Assembly: GCA_949825025.1 (NCBI GenBank)
Contig: OX463781.1
Span: forward strand, 33,307,221-33,371,220
Length of the DNA: 64,000 nt
From: Siphlonurus alternatus
Taxonomy: Eukaryota; Arthropoda; Insecta; Ephemeroptera; Siphlonuridae
Direction of reading: 5' to 3'
The notes beneath the pieces were generated by a model. That model was not told where the DNA came from. It was given only the letters and a program-made list of their open reading frames with translations, and made no database searches. The position numbers and the translations under genes were made by a program. Shown here in pieces: positions 61,044-64,000 of the stretch; within the stretch, counting starts at the first letter, position 1; each line of letters starts with the position of its first letter.

Positions 61044-61425
61044 GGTGGAGATAATACGGATCAGCTGACCCAATGCTAAAAAAAATCATGAAAATTATGA
61101 AAAAAAAATAAAACGTTCTTCTCTACATCCCCAATCAGTAGCTAAAATATCAGGTATCCGTATAATACAAAAGCGAGCTAGTTTTCGAGTTATGAATTTT
61201 TAAAGTTGACTTATTTAACATGAAGAAATGGAACTTCCATGTTAAATTAGTCAACTTTAAAAATTGATAACTCGAAAGCTAGCTCCTTTTTGTAAACCTC
61301 ATATTTTAGCACTGAGTGATAGGGGATGTAGAGAACATTTTATTTTTTATTTTTCATAATTTTCATCATTCATGAATGAGATTTTTTTAGCATTGGGTCA
61401 GCTGATCCGTCGTGTTATCTCTACC
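61044..61425. mobile_element. TTAA fold-back MITE, family of 13008 and 29016
   Basis: The left end GGTGGAGATAATACGGATCA follows TTGA (a decayed TTAA). The right end TGATCCGTCGTGTTATCTCT plus ACC precedes TTAA (61426-61429). Arms share AGCGAGCTAGTTTTCGAG and GATAACTCGAAAGCTAGCT around an AACATGAAGAAATGGAACTT loop. Confidence 0.83.
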
Positions 61426-61555
61426 TTAAAAGTACAGTTCCTCCTAAATTTATTTACTCAAGCAACGCCATCTAAACGCCTCCGCACTGAAACACATTCT
61501 TTTCGTACTCGCACTTCCTTCAAGATCTGTGGTGGCAATTTTGGCTCGCGGAATC

Positions 61556-62278
61556 GCGGAAAAAAAACCCTCGGAAAAAAAACCCTTGTATTAAAAAACC
61601 CTTGAAAAAAAAACCCTAGGAAAAAAAACCCTCGGGGATAAAAAACCCACGGAAAAAAAACCCTTCGCTGAAGGAGCAGCCCCAAGGAGCATTCGTGGCG
61701 TAGTAGCGCGGTAGCGAGGTTTCACGGTGTGGGGAGCTCATCAAAATGTAGAAGTCTACGCGGCGATGTTGTGGAAGTTAACTATTATCTGTATAGTAAT
61801 TCCAACTGTGTTTTTAGTTAAAAATTATTTTAAAAACATATTTTTTCTAACTTCGAATATTATATATTGGATATAAAATAATTAAAATAAAAAAGTAATA
61901 AAACAAAAAAAGTCGTCGTCCTACTCGTATTATTATTATATAACATATAGACATAAAATGAACATTTGAAAATTATAATATCTAATAGGTTAAGTGATTC
62001 AATAATTATTATTAACATGACTAATGAGACTAATCAGATATATGATATCTTATGTAATATATATTATTGGAACATATATAATGATAATCTGTCAAAATAG
62101 GAAAAAAAAAAAAAAAAAAAAACGTGAAACTTCGCTACCGCGCTACTACGCCACGAATGCTCCTTGGGGCTGCTCCTTCAGCGAAGGGTTTTTTTTCCGT
62201 GGGTTTTTTTATCCCCGAGGGTTTTTTTTCCTAGGGTTTTTTTTCAAGGGTTTTTTTTTCCGAGGGTTTTTTTTCCGC
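61556..62278. mobile_element. Inverted-repeat element with (GGG T7-9 CC)n arms
   Basis: The left arm (61556-61726) carries six or seven CCC-A(7-9)-GG units, followed by CGCTGAAGGAGCAGCCCCAA, GGAGCATTCGTGGCGTAG and TAGCGCGGTAGCGAGG. The right arm (62122-62278) is the inverted copy. The spacer of about 395 bp is AT-rich and non-coding. Frames over the arms (RVFFPRVFF) are repeat translations. Confidence 0.78.
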
Positions 62279-62344
62279 TTACCAAGCGTTCTATCCCTGC
62301 GTCCCAAATCACTTTCTCGTCCCCTGTAGGAGCCCTAAATGAAC

Positions 62345-62420
62345 TTTCCCCTCCCCTCCAATATGGCCGCTATATAAGTAGGGCGCATATGATGCGCCCT
62401 AAATTTGCCGCCATTGTAGG
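62345..62420 (+). promoter_or_regulatory. TATA/CCAAT-like promoter candidate
   Basis: CCCCTCCAATATGGCCGC precedes TATATAAG (about 62372-62379). The palindrome GGGCGCATATGATGCGCCC follows at about 62381-62399, and then GCCGCCATTG. No plus-strand open frame with splice sites follows before the window ends, so this may be an upstream exon region or an element-borne promoter. Confidence 0.3.
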
Positions 62421-62815
62421 GAAGGGTAGGGTAGTATTATAATTGAAGTCATAAAGTAAGTAGCGCCCCTCGCGGAAACTGACGGGAAACAGCTGAACTA
62501 CGTGCGTCTAGCGAGGTCCATTGTATATGTTTAACATTGTAAAATCATTTAAATGCTCTCTCAGCAGTCACAGCAAAATTTTACAGAAGTGACAACACCA
62601 TAATTAGTTGTCAAATACGTTCGGACAAATATAAAAAAAAAAAAATTCAACTTCGTAAAATATGTATTTCATCCAAAATTTGTTGTTTTTGTGATTCTCC
62701 CAATGCTAAAGGTATTGCTGTATCCTCGCCAAAATTTCAGCGCTCAGCGTCATCTCTTGGTCCTTTATGTACTCAATATCTCTGGTAATTTTAACATGCG
62801 TTGCATATTGGTATG

Positions 62816-63019
62816 CGGAAAACTCGGAGCCGGAAAACTCGGAGCCGGAAAACTCGGAGCCGGAAAACTCGGAGCCGCGTCTGCACGCTAGGAAAACTCG
62901 GAGCACGGAAAACTCGGAGCCGGAAAACTCGGAGCACGGAAAACTCGTAGCCGGAAAACTCGGAGCACGGAAAACTCGGAGCACGGAAAACTCGGAGCCC
63001 CGCTAGGAAAACTCGGAGC
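62816..63019. repeat. 15-bp minisatellite, about 12 units
   Basis: Units of GGAAAACTCGGAGCC or GGAAAACTCGGAGCAC are interrupted once by CGTCTGCACGCTA. The bracketing CGCTAGGAAAACTCGGAGC suggests duplication of blocks of units. ENSEP-type open frames on the plus strand and SEFSG on the minus are repeat translations. Confidence 0.9.
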
Positions 63020-64000
63020 GTCGCATTTTTAAACTATGTAGAGCATAAAAATATAAAATATCGTTGCCACTGAGGAACAAAATTAAAGAAGACGTAAATA
63101 TTATGAGCATAATTCGAGTAATATATTCATAGCTTTTCTCTAAGGCTTATAAATATTATATTAATTAGCTTTTGTCAGGACTTATATTACATTATCTATT
63201 TCAGATTAATCTCTATATCATTCGTAGACTATTAAATAGCTTGCAGTGATACAACATGCGCTTAAAATATTTAGTCGACATACATTTTTTATTTTATGTA
63301 ATTAAGAAATTATGCAAAATCAAATGCAATTTAATATTTCCCTTGAAACAACAGATAACTTTCTCATTTTTTTTATATAAAGATGTGCCTTCAGTGTAGG
63401 AGTTGCATGTGATTATAGAATTATTATAAAGATTTTTGAGGACCTAAATACTATATAATGAGCATAATCAATTATTTTTGCACTACAATTTCACTCCAGT
63501 CCCTTCCCCTCCCCCATGTATAGCTTGCTTTTCAAGATCATTCAGTTTGACGAACATTGTTGCTGGAACTATGCGATGTTTGAGTCTACAATTTTGTATG
63601 GTATAATTGTAAATAATATTATTTGTTTAAAATAAATTCTAAATTAAAAAAAAATTGCTCCGTATTATTCCAATTAATAATACCAATATTATTATAAAAG
63701 CTTATTAACTAGAGAAGTGTAAATTAAGTAAAGAATAGAATATTACACAAAAAAGTTATGTTACATCATACAATAGAATAGAATTTTATTTCAATCTTTT
63801 GATTATGCATATATATTAGTTTATAACATTTCATTATTCATAAATGGTAACCTATTATAGGTATGGATTAAAATAGCAAAATAAAAATTGAAGTAATGAA
63901 ATAAGTAAATATAATAAAATCTGGTAGTAAATCACAAATAACATTAAATGAATTGAAGGAAATATACAATATTTATTTATAATGTGAAATTGCATTTCAT
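63020..64000. other. AT-rich right edge, no gene recognised
   Basis: No exon-like block is visible. At 63774-63803 the text ATAGAATAGAATTTTATTTC resembles, on the minus strand, a LINE 3' end with a short (TTCTA)n tail like that at 41340. The evidence is weak. Confidence 0.4.

Noticed and set aside
61372..62442. Frames rich in RVFFPRVFF or KTLGKKT
   Set aside because: They are repeat translations of the inverted (GGG T7-9 CC)n arms.
62816..63019. CRISPR-like or protein-coding repeat (ENSEPENSEP)
   Set aside because: The units are 15 bp head-to-tail without unique spacers in an animal genome; it is a minisatellite.

Overview
The window is eukaryotic nuclear DNA. GC-rich coding exons with canonical GT/AG borders lie in very AT-rich introns and spacers full of (TA)n tracts, fold-back elements, LINE 3' ends and minisatellites. 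There are no operons, ribosome binding sites or CRISPR arrays. An axonemal dynein light chain implies an animal with motile cilia or flagellate sperm. The style of the Gag-like and jockey-like retroelement proteins suggests an invertebrate, perhaps an arthropod. That assignment is an inference, not a demonstration.

Layout. (1) 1-10886, + strand: the last eleven exons of the exocyst subunit SEC5/EXOC2, which enters from the left edge. Its introns hold a TTAA-flanked fold-back element, a 1.04 kb almost spacerless palindrome and a LINE reverse-transcriptase fragment lodged in a terminal-inverted-repeat (TIR) element. (2) 13740-16723, - strand: a complete five-exon DNALI1 gene (axonemal inner-arm dynein light intermediate chain p28), tail-to-tail with EXOC2. 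(3) 17457-20250: GC-rich islands with a possible orphan exon, a TATA-box promoter and a CRE, plus a hAT-type non-autonomous element. (4) 21547-46365, + strand: a four-exon gene for an unrecognised 502-residue protein with an NPF motif and a KRRAPPPPP motif. Its 15.3 kb first coding intron carries, on the opposite strand, two paralogous Gag-like genes without any pol. Each has its own TATA box, and one has a 5' UTR intron. (5) 48148-56050, + strand: a complete seven-exon zinc-dependent medium-chain dehydrogenase (348 aa) with one GC-AG intron. (6) 56051-64000: repeats, and at 59970-60213 (- strand) what looks like the last coding exon of a gene entering from the right.

The host genes are unrelated housekeeping functions: vesicle tethering, ciliary motility and polyol or alcohol oxidation. 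The distinctive content is the mobile-element layer. Three fold-back families share TTAA target sites, another family has five copies beginning near GGAGTA/GGACAA, and there is a hAT element, SINE-like poly(A) repeats, at least four LINE fragments, and the tandem Gag-derived genes. Gene structures were built by hand from splice signals and reading-phase continuity; no homology search was run.
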